Assembly (NCBI GenBank): GCA_030159075.1
Contig: BROG01000404.1
Location: 186,001 to 250,000 of the forward strand
Reading direction: 5' to 3'
Origin: Atrina japonica
Taxonomy: Eukaryota > Mollusca > Bivalvia > Pterioida > Pinnidae
Length of the DNA: 64,000 nucleotides
A program made the translations under genes and the position numbers. Of this stretch, positions 49,876 through 62,462 are shown piece after piece (within the stretch, counting starts at the first letter, position 1; each line of letters opens with the position of its first letter). The notes beneath the pieces were generated by a model, which saw only the letters and a list, made by a program, of their open reading frames with translations, searched no databases and was not told the DNA's origin.

Positions 49876-52800
49876 CTTTTTTCTTTTTTTTTTTATTATT
49901 CTTATTCCGCTTCTTTATTTCCTTTTTATTATTTACTAGCTTATTTGTTTATCCTTTTCTTTTACTCTCTTATTTATACGATTTTTTTTTTTTACATACT
50001 TTTTTTTTTTCTATTTATACTTTTTAAAATATACTTCTTTACTTACTTTATAATTTTTCTTTTTATTTTCTTATTAGCTTACTTTAACTACTTGATATCT
50101 TCTTTTTATTATATTATATACTTTTACATTTTATTGTTTTGTTTTTTCACTTATCTTTATTCTACTTACAGCTTTATTATACCTTTTTTATTTTCTATTT
50201 TTCTTTGTTTCTTCCTTTTAGTTAAGTTTTTATCTTTTTCATTTTCTTAGGTCCTTATACTCTTATACTTATTTTCTTTTTATTCTGCATATTAATTTCC
50301 TTTGCTACTTCTGATATATTTCTTATTTCGAATTTACCTTTTTTTCTTTTTTTATTTCCTTCTATTTTTTTCTTATTATTTATTTTTTTTTTTTCTTGAC
50401 TTCTTCATTTTCTTTTGTTTTTTCTTCGCTCCTTTTTTTTATTGTTATTCTTCTTCTTTCACTTTTTTATTACTAAACCTTTTTCTTTCATACTACTTTA
50501 ATTCTTTCTTTACTTACTTCTTTCATTCTTTGCTAATAAATTTTATTCTTGTTTTTCTTTTAAATTTATTCTTTTCTTCTACTTTTTTCCTTTTTTTTTA
50601 CTTTTAAACATTATATCTCTCCTTACTCCTCTTTACTTGTTTAGATCTCCTCTTATCTGACTTTACTTTTTTTTTCAACTTTTGTCTTCCTCCCTTCATT
50701 ATTCTTTTACCTTTACTTATATTATTCTTTTTTTATTTCTTATCTTTTCTTTACTATAGCATTCATTTTTTCTCTTACTTTTTTATACTTAACTTTTATT
50801 CTTTTAAATTTTTTTTTCTACTTTTTTTTTACTTATTTAATTTTTTTTTACTTACTTTTTTTTTTATATTTATTTCTTTATTTTTTCCTTTTTCTTCATT
50901 TTCTTATTTTTCTTTTTTTTCCTTTTTTTTCTACTTTAACTTTTTTCTGTTTTTTTACTTTTTTCTTACTAGAATTGTTTTTTTATTCAATTTTTATTTC
51001 ACTTTTATCTTTATTTTACTAGTTTTCTTTTTTTTTATTTATTTAACCCTGTTTATATTTTTTATTATTTATATTATCTTTTTTTCTTTTACCTTCTTGC
51101 TTCACCTTTTTCTTGTCTCCTTTAATTTTTTTATCTTTTTTTCTTTTTCTATGTGTTTTACTTTTTTTCTTTTTTTCTAACTCTTTTTTCTTTTTTCTTT
51201 TTACCTTGTTTTTCCTTTCTTTATTTTTATAACTTCAATTTTTCTTTTGATCTTATTTCTTATTTTTATACTTTTTTATACGCTTTTTTCTTTCTTTATT
51301 TTTTCTTCTTTTTCTTTCCATATTTTATTTTTCATTGATTTTTTTTTTTTTTTGTCTATTTACTTGTTTTTTTCCTATTCTCCTTTTCGGTTTCCTTACA
51401 TCCTTTTCTTATTTTTTTTTTTTATGTTTATTTATTTTTTACAATGTTTTTTTTATCTTTTTTATACCCTTTTATTTTTTTTATTTTTTACTTTTTTTCT
51501 TTCTTTTTTTAACTCTTCTTCTTTTTTTTCTTTACCTTCTTTTTGTTAATATTTTTTACTTTTTTACTTAGTTTTATTTCCTATATTTTTCATCTTTTAC
51601 TTTTTTCTTTTTTACTTTTATTTTACCTCCTTATTACTTTCCTATTATTCTTTTTGTTTAACTTCTCTTTCTTATATTTCTTCTATTTATTCTTTTTTTT
51701 TTTTTTTTTTTCTTTTATACTTTACTTTTTTTTAATTCTTCCTTACTTTCTTACTTTTACCTTTTTTCTCACCCACTTTTTTTTTTTTTTTACTTGTATC
51801 TTATTTATATTATATTTTATTCTTTTATATCTTAGGTTTTCACTTACTCACTTTTGTTTTTTTTTTTTCCCCCCTAGCACCTCCCACTTTTTTTTTTTTT
51901 TTACTTACGATGTTTTTTATTCTTACTTTTTTTTCATTTGTTTATTTTTCTCCTATATTATTAATTTTTTTAACTTGACTTATTACTTATTTATTTTTTA
52001 ATTACCTTTAGACCTTTTACCATTTTTCTTACTTTTTTGCTTTGTTTAAATTTTATATTTCTTTTTATCTTTTTTTTATTATCACTTATCTTTTCATTTT
52101 TTTTTTCTTTTATTTTATCTATCTTCCTTACTCTGACTTTCTTTTTACCTTTTTTTTCTTCCTTTACTATTTTTTTTTATCTTTCTCCATTTTTTATCTT
52201 ATTAACTTATTTATTTTTTTATTTTTACTTAAAACTTTTTTTTACTTTTTTATATTTTTTAACTATCTATCTTTTTTTTCTCTCTTTTCTTTTTTCTACT
52301 CCGTTCTCCCTTTTACATTATTTTATTCTTTCTTTTTTTTATTCTTTTCTTACCCTCCACCCCCATTATTTTATTTTCATTCCTTACTTTTTACTTCATT
52401 TTCTCCACCTTCTATTTTACTTCTACTTTTATTTATTTTTTAATATTTTTGTTTATGTATATTTTTTTTTCTTTTCTTTTTTCTTTTATTCACTTTTTTC
52501 ATTTCCTTTTTTCTTTCCTTTCTTACTTACAATTTTTTGTTTTTACCGTACATATCCTAATTCAGCTTTTTTTTTTTTTTTTTTATTTTTTCTTTTTTTA
52601 TTTTCTTCTTTACTCTTTTTTTTTTTTTTCCCACCCCCCACCCCCCCCCCAAACCCCCCTCCCCCACCCTCCCTTTGTTTTATTTATCTTTTTCTTTTTT
52701 ACTTAACGTCCTCTTTTACTTACTTCTTTTTACTTACTTTTTCTTATTACTTTTTATCTACTTTAACTTTATTTACTCTTACTTTTTAATTACCCTTTTT

Positions 52801-55474
52801 TTCTTATTTTTCTTTTTATTTACTTAATTCTTTTTTTTATTTCTACTTTTTCTTATTTTTATTCATTTTGTTTTATTTCTTTTTATTCTTTTTTGCATTT
52901 ATCTTCCCTTTATTCTCTTCTATTATATTTATATTATTTTTTTTATTGCACTTTTTTTTTATTCTTTTTCATTTTTTTTGTATACTTCTTGTGATACTTT
53001 TATTATATTCTTACTTTTTTTTTTTTCTTAATTTAATAATTATTTACTTTTTCTTTTTTTGACTTTTTGTTCATTAGCCCTTTTTTTTTATTTATTATAT
53101 TTTACTAATACTTTTTTTTGTTATTCTTTTTTATTTTTCGATTCTTTTTTATATATTTCCTTTTACTCTCTTTTTTACTTATTTTTTTTTTACTTCTTAT
53201 ACTTTATCTAACTTTTTTTTTCTCTTTTTACTTTTCTTTCTCCTTTTATTTTCTATACTACTTCTTTTGGATTACATTGTAACCTTTTTTTTTTTCTTTC
53301 TTTTTTTTTTACTTTTATATTTTTTTTCTTTCTTATTTATTTATTTTTTTTTTCTTCTTCTTTTACCTACTTTTTTTTTATTTTACTTATTTTTTTTTTT
53401 GTTTTTTTTTTTTACTTTTACATTTTACTGACTTTTCCCTTATTTTTATTTTTTTTTTTATGTTCTTTTTTTCTTTTTATTTCTTTATTCTTTTTTCTTT
53501 CTAATTTTTTTTTTTTTTTTATATTTTACCTTATTATTTCTACTTTTTACTTTCCTCTACTTTTTGATATTCCTTTCTTTTGGTAAATATTCTTAACTTT
53601 CTATCTCTTTCCTTTTGTATCCCAGTACCGTCTTTTACTTTATTTTTTTTTACCTTATTATTTTCTTTCTTTTCCTTACTTTTAACTTTTATTCTTTTTA
53701 TTTTTCTTTTACTTTTTTCCTTTTTTTCTTTTTTTTTTTTTTTTTAATGTATGTCTTCTTCTTTTCTTTTACTTATGATTTTTATTCCCCTTTTTATTTC
53801 TTTTTACTTCTATTTTTTTAACTTGTTTCATGTACCTTCTTACTATCTATAACTTTACTTTTATTCCTTTCTTTTTGTACTTTTTCTTTTACTTTATATA
53901 CTTTTTTCTTTTTCTATATTCTTTATTTACCTTTTTTTATTTGTCCATTTTTTTTTTTCTTCTTTTTTTTTCTTTTACCCTTTTTTTTTTTTACTTTCCT
54001 TTTTTTGTTTTTTTTTACTTAGTATTTTTTTTTTTGTTTTTTTCTACTTTTCACTTATACTTTTTCTTCTAACTTTACATTCGTATTTGTTTTTCTAACT
54101 TATCTATTCAACTATTTACTTTTCTTCTTACACTTTTTTTTTGTTAATCTTTTTCCTTTTTTTTTTCTTCTTTACTTACACCTTCTTTACGACTTACCTT
54201 ACTATTTTATATTTTTTTATTTACTTTTTACTACCTTAACATTTTTTTTACTTTTTTTTACTTTTACTTTTTTTCTTTTTATTATCTTTTTTGAAAACTT
54301 ATATCAATTTTTTTTTACTTAATATTTTTAGTTTTCTTCTTTTATACTTTTACTTTCTTTTTTATATTCATTTTTTTCACTTTTTTCTTCTTTTTTTTCT
54401 ACCTTTCTTTTTCATTTTTGTTTTTTACTTTTTTTCCGTTACTTACTTTTTGCCCTAATTATTTTTTAACTATTCTTTCTTCTAATTTTTCTTTTCTTTT
54501 ACTCTTCTTCTATTCTTCTTCTCTTTAATATCTTTTTTTTTTTTTAACTTTTTTTTTTTTCTTTTCTTTTTACTCTTCTTTATTTGTTTCTTTTTTTTTT
54601 TCTTTACGTTCATTTCTTTTTTTTTTTTACTTTTTTTTTTTTGACTTATTTATTCTTTATCGTTTTTTCTTCGTAATATTTTTTTTTTTCCTTTTTTTTT
54701 CTTCTTTTTTCTTTACTTTTTTCTTCTATTTTTCTTGAACTTATACTTCTTCGAGTCTTTTTTTTTCTCTTTTTTTTTACTTTCTTTTCTTTTTCCCCCT
54801 CTAACCTTTTCTTTTATCTTAGAACTATTTTTTATACTATTTTTCTTTTTTACTTATCTTTTATTATTTTTTTTTTATTTCTTTTCTTTTTTATTCTATT
54901 TCTTTTTATTCTTTAACGCTTTTTTCTCGACTTTTGTTTCCTTTTTTTATTGCTTACTACTTAACTTATTTTCTTGACTATTTTATTTATTTCTAATTAC
55001 TTATTAACTTTATAACATTACTTTTTTTTTTTAACTTTTACCCTTATCTCTTTTATCATACCTTATTATTTCTTTTATTACTTTTATCCTTTCTTATCTT
55101 TACTTTTTTTATTCCTCTTACCTATTTACGTTTTTTTCCTTTTTTTTTATTTTTACTTCTTTTTCTACCCTTTTTTAACTTTTATTATTCGTTCTTTACT
55201 TCTTTCTATATTTTTTTTTTTATTTTTTTTTACTCTATTCTTTTTTTTTTTTCTTGTTTTTTTTCTTTTTTTCTTCATTTTCTTTTACTTTATACTTTTT
55301 TCTTTTTTTTGCCACTTTACTTTTTTTTTTTTACTTGTTATATTTAATTTATTTTCGTACATACTTATTATTCTTTTTATGCTTCTTTCTTTATTTTTTG
55401 TATATTTTTTTTATATTCATTTTTCGTTTACCTTTACTAACTTTCTACTTGTACTTTTTTCATTTTTACATTTT

Positions 55475-55510
<36 letters not shown>

Positions 55511-56036
55511 TATTTTTCTTTTTATATACTTTCTTTTTTTTTTATCTTCTTTTTTTCTTTTATTTTTTCTTTTTGCTTTATTTTTTTTTCATTTTCATTT
55601 TTTTCTTTTTATCTTTCATTTTTTTCCTTTTTTACTTTTTAACTTCCTTATTTTTCTTTTTATCTGTATTTCTTTTTATTAACTTCTTTCTTTTTTTCTT
55701 TTTTTGTCTTATCTTTACTTCTTTCCTTTATTACATACTTTCTATTTTTACTTTTACTTTTATATTTTTCTTTTTAACTTGTTTTAACTTTTTTTCTTAC
55801 TTTACTTTTTATTAACTTCTTTTCTTTTACTTTTTTTTCCTTAATTTTTTTTCTTTTATTTATTCAAATATCTTTTCTTTTTTTTTTATAAATTATTTTA
55901 CTTTTTTTTCTATTTTTTCTTTATTTCTTTTTTTACATTATTTTATTACATTTATATACTGTTCTACTTTATTTTTTTACTGTATATTTTTTACCTTAAC
56001 CTTTTTTATACCTTCTTTAATCTTTCTTCTTATTCT
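49876..56036. repeat. 6.2-kb T-rich, almost G-free low-complexity tract
   Basis: The plus strand is dominated by T runs of 3-20 separated by single A or C, with the recurrent word TTACTTTTT and hardly any G. No fixed period is visible, so it is a degenerate simple repeat rather than a clean satellite. Open frames of 60-250 codons consist almost entirely of Phe, Leu, Ser, Tyr and Ile and are not genes. Junctions with normal DNA are abrupt on both sides. It may be a real expanded microsatellite or partly an assembly product. Confidence 0.9.
52630..52673 (-). other. Potential G-quadruplex (C-rich island)
   Basis: Seven C-runs of 3 to 10 separated by A, AAA or T on the plus strand give at least four G-runs on the minus strand. 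It is the only C-rich patch in the T-rich tract. Confidence 0.6.
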
Positions 56037-56081
56037 TCGGGTCAACACTTTGTTATTTGTCCATTTTATTACTAGTAAATC

Positions 56082-56708
56082 TTATAAACATAGTACCAAA
56101 GTTATAATGCTCATGACGATCGTTTCTGTCAATTAGACTTCATCGGTTGAGCTCAAATTAATAAAAAAATTGCATATTCTCTAAAGGGGATGTGACATCA
56201 TACAGGGCCGAATAATAAATCTAAATATATAACAAAATCCATATAAATGTATACCTTATTTCAAAGATTACTATCTTAGCTTTTGACGAATTTATAATTT
56301 AAACGATGTTATCATTGTGAAATATTACTTCAGAATGAGATTATCAGCTGATACTGAAATACCAGGTACTAGGTTTATGTATATCCTTGGGAACTTAATC
56401 GGTTCGACCAGCATTGGCAACGACCTAGTGGGTATAACTATTATAACATTCTCTGTCAATTAGACTACATCAGTTGAATTCCAATTAAGAAAAATGCATA
56501 TTTTCTAACGAGAAAGTGGCATCATGGATGGATGAATAATAAATCTAAATGTATAGCAGAATCCGTCTAAAAATAGCCGCTGTAAAAATATGACTAATAT
56601 TTTAATATCTCTTGAAGAACTTGGAATTTAAATGCTGTCATCAGTGACAAATAATGATACTTCAGAATGAGATTATCAGCTGGTACTGAAATATCAGGTA
56701 CTCGGTTT
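56082..56708 (-). mobile_element. Retrozyme-like tandem repeat, locus 4
   Basis: The first unit starts at 56082 with TTATAAACATAGTACC and includes the ACCAGGTACTAGGTTTATG and CAGCATTGGCAACGACC phrases. The second unit begins near 56440 with a deletion at its start and ends at about 56708, where a Naiad fragment begins. It is more diverged than loci 1 and 2. Confidence 0.7.
56109..56152 (-). ncRNA. Decayed hammerhead ribozyme, locus 4
   Basis: On the minus strand the core reads CCGATGA instead of CTGATGA, and the stem I pair next to the cleavage site is mismatched. The ACGATCGTC stem III and GUC triplet are intact. Probably inactive. Confidence 0.5.
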
Positions 56709-56710
56709 CT

Positions 56711-56833
56711 CGGGTACAATAAACAAATCTGGTGAATAATGGACAAACACGGACATCTAGTGGTGAGACCATGTGCCATGGAGAGGTAGGCATCCTCTGT
56801 TGACCGGTCAAACCCGCCGTTAATACTTATTTT
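56711..56833 (-). mobile_element. Naiad 3'-tail fragment L joined to retrozyme
   Basis: TGGACAAACACGGACATCTAG, CCATGGAGAGGTAGGCATCC and GACCGGTCAAACCCGCCG match the minus-strand Naiad tail. It abuts the end of the retrozyme with at most a few intervening bases. Confidence 0.75.
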
Positions 56834-57780
56834 TCACACCAGTGAAACCTGTTAACTGAACCTGTTAACTGACGTAAAGCATTAACAATTCTGTTCATCT
56901 GTATTTTAGCAATTGAAATAAGAATAGGACACCAAAGGAGAACTTTTGTCAGCGTTTGAGTATCTACTTCATTGAATGTATAACTTTACGTATTTTACAA
57001 TTATCGTTCAATCATACGAATATTTTAACAAAAAAAACCGAAATTCTTGGAACATGCACGATTGAAGCCCGCTGCGCAATGAAAGCATTCGTAACGTTAT
57101 ATAATTTCTGCTTTCAATTTTCGAAGAACATAGTATAACTATTTTGCTATTGTCACTTTTTTCTACCTTCATCATCAAGTTCTTGTACTCTCGTGAGATT
57201 AGGGAGTATTCTCCCGACATTCTCGCCACGCACAAGATATGATTTACTTGTCTGGTGTACGGTTCGTTTTAACCAAAGCGATTTTTGTGACTAGCGTAAA
57301 AGCGTTTAGTATAATACAGGAAATGTGATTAATCTAATCATTACTGAAGTGCCAAGATAATTAGAAAAATGGAACATCCAACTATAGGCGGTCACATAAA
57401 TCTGGTAATTCCCAATAATTCCGTGTAGCAATTAATTCACTTATAAACATTTATCACTCAAATAGAAAAGTAGACTAGACTTTCGAATATAACAAATTTC
57501 CCCATTTAACACATTATACTTATGAAGTATGAAAAGACAATATGTAGATCTAACCAATGAAATACATGAAAGTTATAAGCAAACAAATTTATTTTCATGC
57601 ATACGCAAACACGCTATACTTGGATCATACAATATTTATCAGCTTTTCTTTAAACATTTATAAAATGAACTCGTAAAATAGTCATACCTACAATTTAGAT
57701 TAAACTTAAACTGTGTATATCACTATAAATAACGAAAGTTAATTCAAATTTTACAATCCTGCAAGTGAAAAAGCCTTAAA
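56834..57780. other. AT-rich spacer, no gene seen
   Basis: Short overlapping open frames at 56956-57235 on both strands lack recognisable features. Confidence 0.4.
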
Positions 57781-58195
57781 ATCCTAATTATGACGGTATC
57801 GCCCGAAAATTGCCAATAACGAAGAAAAAAATTCGAATAGAAAATATTAGAGATAACTCTTATTACAATTCTGTTTTGAAAGCGGTTTTTCTGCGAAATG
57901 TAATACACGTAATAAAGTTCCTTGTAGAAGAACGTGAAATTAAAGAACTATACAGAAGAATAAAAACTAGAAGAAACCATAAAACGAAAGAAGATAAATC
58001 AGAACGAAACAACAATAATGGAAATAATCATTGGAATCTTAATAGATAAATTAATAGAAGTGTGTTAGTGTTTTTAGACGATGACCGATTAAATTTGGAA
58101 ACTTATAAAACATATTCTGATAGATTTGGAGTTTCACTTGTCTATTTTAGTGTTATGTATGATTCTACTCTTCGTATTACTTTTTTGTATTTATA
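57780..58195 (+). pseudogene. Unidentified open frame with one internal stop
   Basis: One frame stays open from 57780 to a TAA at 58193 except for a single TAA at 58050. The first half is basic and rich in Lys, Arg and Ile, with a run of Asn near its end (about 58005-58020). The second half reads RSVLVFLDDDRLNLETYKTY and then SLVYFSVMYDS, a more globular composition. There is no good ATG at the start of the frame; the first Met lies beyond the stop. I do not recognise the family. It could be the remains of a mobile-element or host exon, or chance. Confidence 0.25.
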
Positions 58196-58199
58196 AATG

Positions 58200-59000
58200 C
58201 CTGTTAGGTGTAACACAACGCATTGTCTCTTCACTGTAGATTTCCCCAGCCTCTTTCTCTTCAGGTCTTCCATTTCTGCTCCATGTACCACCGCGTTGTA
58301 ATCAAACCTGCTCAACTCTAGGGAAATCCAATACATCATCTGCTTGGTTCCAAATATTGTGATGGGATGTTCATTACAAAGATGTATTCCATTCACCCCA
58401 AAGACAGATACAAACTGTTACTGCATTAGTGTATATATTTATACCTTACATACTGGTTGACATATGTTATATGTTATGATATCACAATGAAATTCTATGT
58501 TAAATTGAATTGTATAATATCTGCATGTGTCCGTTGCAGCCAATGTCCAGAGGTAGAGTGATGTGACTGGTTAGGAGCTGGTAATATGGATATAATAATC
58601 TTCTCTATCTACAACGGCATTAAGCAAATCTAACAGAACAATGTGATTTGTGCCCATCTATCAATAACAAATTCTGGTCACCATTACCAGTGGTACCAGA
58701 AAACGGCTCTCCAGTCATTCTCTGAACATTTCAGAATTGGAGGCGCTCCTTTTATCAGTTCATGTACCATTTACGTACATACCTATTCAAACAAAATTAT
58801 AACCATTTTAATTTCTAGATAACGGCTGAAAGTAAATTCATCACACTTTAATCAGAGCTAATATGTTAGAAATGGCGTAAACAAAATACTGCACGATTTA
58901 TCTATGCATTTTAAATAAAGTGTTCCCTTACTATAGTACTATAATTCAAAACAAGGATCTTTCGTAATGGCATACTGTCTATCTATCTTTTATATCACAC
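58200..59000. other. AT-rich spacer, no gene seen
   Basis: An 84-codon minus-strand frame (58396-58142) has no recognisable features. No repeat identified. Confidence 0.4.
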
Positions 59001-59007
59001 TGGCCGT

Positions 59008-59197
59008 CTGGCAAAAATGGACAACACAGGCCTCTGGAAACCAAGAGATGGGATCAGGTGCCATGGCGGAGTAAGCATCCGCAGTCGACCGGTCACAGCC
59101 ACCGAGCGCCCATAATCAAGTCCAAATGAAGTAATCAGAAAAGGTCACCATTGGTACAGACATCTGTACAGCCGCCAACGAAAAGGCAACTCAACAT
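59008..59197 (-). mobile_element. Naiad 3'-end fragment M, cut at an AT microsatellite
   Basis: Minus-strand tail with GCAAAAATGGACAACACAGG, CATGGCGGAGTAAGCATCCG and GCCAACGAAAAGGCAACTC. It ends at ATATATATATAT (59197-59210). Unlike other copies, the TGA after the last RT codons is replaced (ACA on the sense strand). Confidence 0.75.
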
Positions 59198-59384
59198 ATA
59201 TATATATATCATTGCGCTAATTCACGCGCAGCACTAAAATTTTTCCATCCTGTATAAATCTCCATCTCCATATCTGTATACATGACAAAGCTAATGAAAT
59301 TAATTGCGCGAATTTAAGATTGCGCTTATAAGTCTATACCCCCTTACAGCACTAAAATATGAAGGAGCTAATTTAAATACACAT

Positions 59385-59387
<3 letters not shown>

Positions 59388-59470
<83 letters not shown>
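59388..59470. repeat. (AT)n microsatellite
   Basis: About 83 bp of AT; its last TA is the target site of a pogo-like element. Confidence 0.97.
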
Positions 59471-59473
<3 letters not shown>

Positions 59474-60080
59474 TAAAACCTGCCTTTATCGAATTCCATG
59501 GGACCTATTTGTTATAGCAGTATTTCGTTAAAGGTATATTTTAAGTATTAAGTTGAATGGATTACTAGTGATACTTTTTTATATTTTTATGTTCACGATA
59601 AGTTACATACAATATAGACTACATAAAAATGAAATACACATAACACAATATAGTAATACATTGGATTTTATCTTAATTCAAGGCATATATATGTGTACAA
59701 AAATTGGAAAATTATAATAATTGGTAGATGAAATAAAAATCAGTGACACGTATAGTGTATTAATCCCGGCTTACATGTATGTTATTAAAACTCACGACAG
59801 TTACATGACCCAGCCTTACAAGTTTAATCACTAATTAACACGAAAAAGTCTGTAATAGACAAATGCGGCAATAGACAAACAAATTCGTTACAGGAAATGA
59901 ATGTTTGCTGGTAGGCATTAAAAAACGATTCGTTTTAAGCAATTTTTCGCTACACCCGAATTCGTTACTCACAAATATTTAACATGTTAAGTATATGGGA
60001 GATTGCAGAGGATTTTTAACTGGTTCGTTACAACCAATGATTTGTTAGATCCGGGTTCGTTATAAACAAGTTTTACTGTA
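59469..60080. mobile_element. Mariner/pogo-like MITE, copy 2
   Basis: Ends TA-CAGTAAAACCTGCCTTTAT and ATAAACAAGTTTTACTG-TA form an inverted repeat with TA at both ends. Subterminal GTTCGTTA/ATTCGTTA words repeat near the right end, as often seen in transposase-binding regions. Non-coding. Confidence 0.7.
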
Positions 60081-61234
60081 CATATATTGCGTTTATTAAT
60101 TTTCTTAAGTGCTTATGTTGTTGTTTGTTTTTTCCTCGTTCTTATTGTTTTTGTAATCATTATTTTTGAAGTAAATAACAAAATTAGTTTTATGTTTTTA
60201 AGGGCTTGATATCAAGACACAGGCAAGTAACAAAATTATTCAGCTAAATACCTAATTAGTTTTGATACTTACCGTCCACGGGAATACGCCAATCGGACAT
60301 TAATAAACCTAATAACTGTTTTATCTATTCTAGGACAATTTTCTCATTTTAGAAAATTCTAAAATTTCCACAGTACACAGAATTGTGTATCGGACCATCC
60401 GCCATTGTCGTCTATTTGTTTGCTACTGACTGTCTGTAGTACAATGGAAGGCAGCCACGTGACTCTTAATACCCAATGGAATGGCAACATTTCAGTCCAA
60501 ATAACTTTACCCAGTGTCATGCCCAGCTCAAATCTTCATAGAATAATCAAGTACTAGAAAATGCTGAAATATTATCAAATCTTTAAGGGCATTGACAATG
60601 TATTCAAGCATATCAATTCCCACTCTTTCATTATCAATTACAACATTATTTACAATGTAATTAAACTATTCCTTTTTCTTGCAATATGTCAATGCATCAA
60701 ATAACATTATCATTGATTGCATGGATAGATAAGTATATGGTTAGTTCTGATAATGAAAGCCTAAAATACCTGATGTTCTCTTTCAAAACTATTTCCTTAC
60801 TGTCACGTTTGATACACGCTATGAAAATGCTATCATTTCCGTCGATCTGTTCATAGTAAGAACGTATACAATACTCCCTTTTGGTTTTTTTGCAGACCAC
60901 CTACATCATCCCTGAGTTAATATCAACATATTTACAAAACGAAAGATTGATTGAGTCTAACTTGACTGACTAACAGTTTTTGTAGAACCATGTTGCTCTT
61001 TTTCTATTTTTATGGTTTAAATGCATGCTTCTTAATGCTTTCATCTATCACAATTACTGCAAATAACAGCACACAAGAAAATAAGCACGTTCTTTTTCAT
61101 TTTTACCCATTGTAGCGTGCAAAGTAGCTATACATGAACTATAAAAAAGAGATTCTTGCTGATCATTATAACCAAGTGGAGTATAAGTATATCAACAGAT
61201 TGTTTGTATCAGCAATGTCTTTACACTGTAACTT
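60081..61234. other. AT-rich spacer, no gene seen
   Basis: No recognised gene or repeat. Confidence 0.4.
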
Positions 61235-61247
61235 TAAAAAGATTAAT

Positions 61248-61514
61248 TAAAGCCATCCTGGCTCCGCGGTTGATTGCTCGATTCGCAACCTCGGCGGACG
61301 CGGCTGGCTCTTCCCGTCCTTCGGATGAGACAGTAAAAATCAAGGTCCATAACCAAAGAAGGTGTCGGTACGTTAAAGAACCATCACTGTACAATTGCCG
61401 CAAGTACCGAGCATAGGCTACAATTTGAATCCCTTCACCGGCATTTGGTGACGTCTCCATATCAGTGAAAGATTCTTGAGTGGGATGTTGAACAACAATA
61501 CCGTGATAACACTA
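61248..61514 (+). mobile_element. tRNA-derived SINE with target duplication
   Basis: Diverged head (GCTCGATTCGCAACCTC), then the common body (CGGATGAGACAGTAAAAATC, GGTGTCGGTACGTTAAAG, TTTGGTGACGTCTCCATA) and tail. A 13-bp direct repeat TAAAAAGATTAAT flanks it at 61235-61247 and 61515-61527. Confidence 0.85.
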
Positions 61515-61527
61515 TAAAAAGATTAAT

Positions 61528-62110
61528 GACTTTTGTTCATCACAAGAAACAAACAATCTAAATGACATTTAGATTATTGTTGTCTGTGATGTAAATTACA
61601 AAAAAAACATAAAACAGCATGGAAAGGGATAAAACATATAATACTTCTATAAGTCGCCAAAAGACGGAAATTGATTTGCTATCGATCTGATATAAAAGGC
61701 TTGATAATATCAAAATCTTGAGCTTGATCATTTCCCCTGTTTTAAGATATTACTATCGACAAGTCAAGCGTTTTAAATTGTTTATAGCGTAGAAACAAAT
61801 TGATACAAATATATAATGTAGAAGATGGGTATTTGTGTTTACTATGTTTAAGAGATTGCCTCATCTCGCAATGTCGTTTTTAAACTTTGTCGTCATCATT
61901 TGGAAATATCATCACTTTGACTATCGACGTTAATGTCCGGGATAGCACTAAATGTCGTCCGATTTGTTCCCTGTGCCCTTTGTTAAGGACGAACATACGT
62001 ACACGCCTCCGTGAATCCACAGCCGAAGTCAAAGCAAGATTAATGAGGAATATATCTCCTTCACCCAATTCATGATAAGTATAAGATATACTGGATCATT
62101 AACAACATGA
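61528..62110. other. AT-rich spacer, no gene seen
   Basis: Two overlapping 62-codon frames at 61880-62075 on opposite strands, neither recognisable. Confidence 0.4.
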
Positions 62111-62112
62111 AA

Positions 62113-62462
62113 GTTGTCGTTATTAATTGTTAAACTGTCGTCTATCTATCAAAATGTCAAATTAAAGGCCAAAGTTCGTTTTTCTTCGCTTGATTCAGAA
62201 CTTTGAAATGAAGTCTGCGATTTATAAAGCGGCTGTTGAGTCGTCTGTACCAATTAAGACGAGAATTGTTTCCTCATATATTTCGTTTAATTTGACGTTG
62301 GGTCCACGGCAGGTTTGACCGGTCATCAGGGGATACTTACTCCTCCATTGCACCTTATCCCACCTCTGGATTTCCAGAGGTTCCTTGTTTGTACAATATC
62401 ACCTGATTGATATATGTATCCTGGACACACTGAAGATTTATACTTTGGTATCTAAGATTTTA
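62113..62462. mobile_element. Composite Naiad insertion N (inverted RT piece plus 3' tail)
   Basis: 62113-62217 is RT sequence on the minus strand around the catalytic region; it compares with 709-816 of copy A and ends at the same GAAGTCTG block where copies C and F are truncated. Only about ten bases later, 62228-62462 is the plus-strand end of the coding region and the 3' tail (CTGTTGAGTCGTCTG, GACCGGTCATCAGG, GGTATCTAAGATTTTATATA). Two pieces of one element in opposite orientation indicate a rearranged insertion. Confidence 0.75.

Noticed and set aside
50302..55815. Long Phe/Leu/Ser-rich open frames (up to 250 codons) in the T-rich tract, resembling membrane proteins.
   Set aside because: They overlap in all frames, consist of TTT/TTC/TTA/TAT codons only, and arise from low G content rather than selection.
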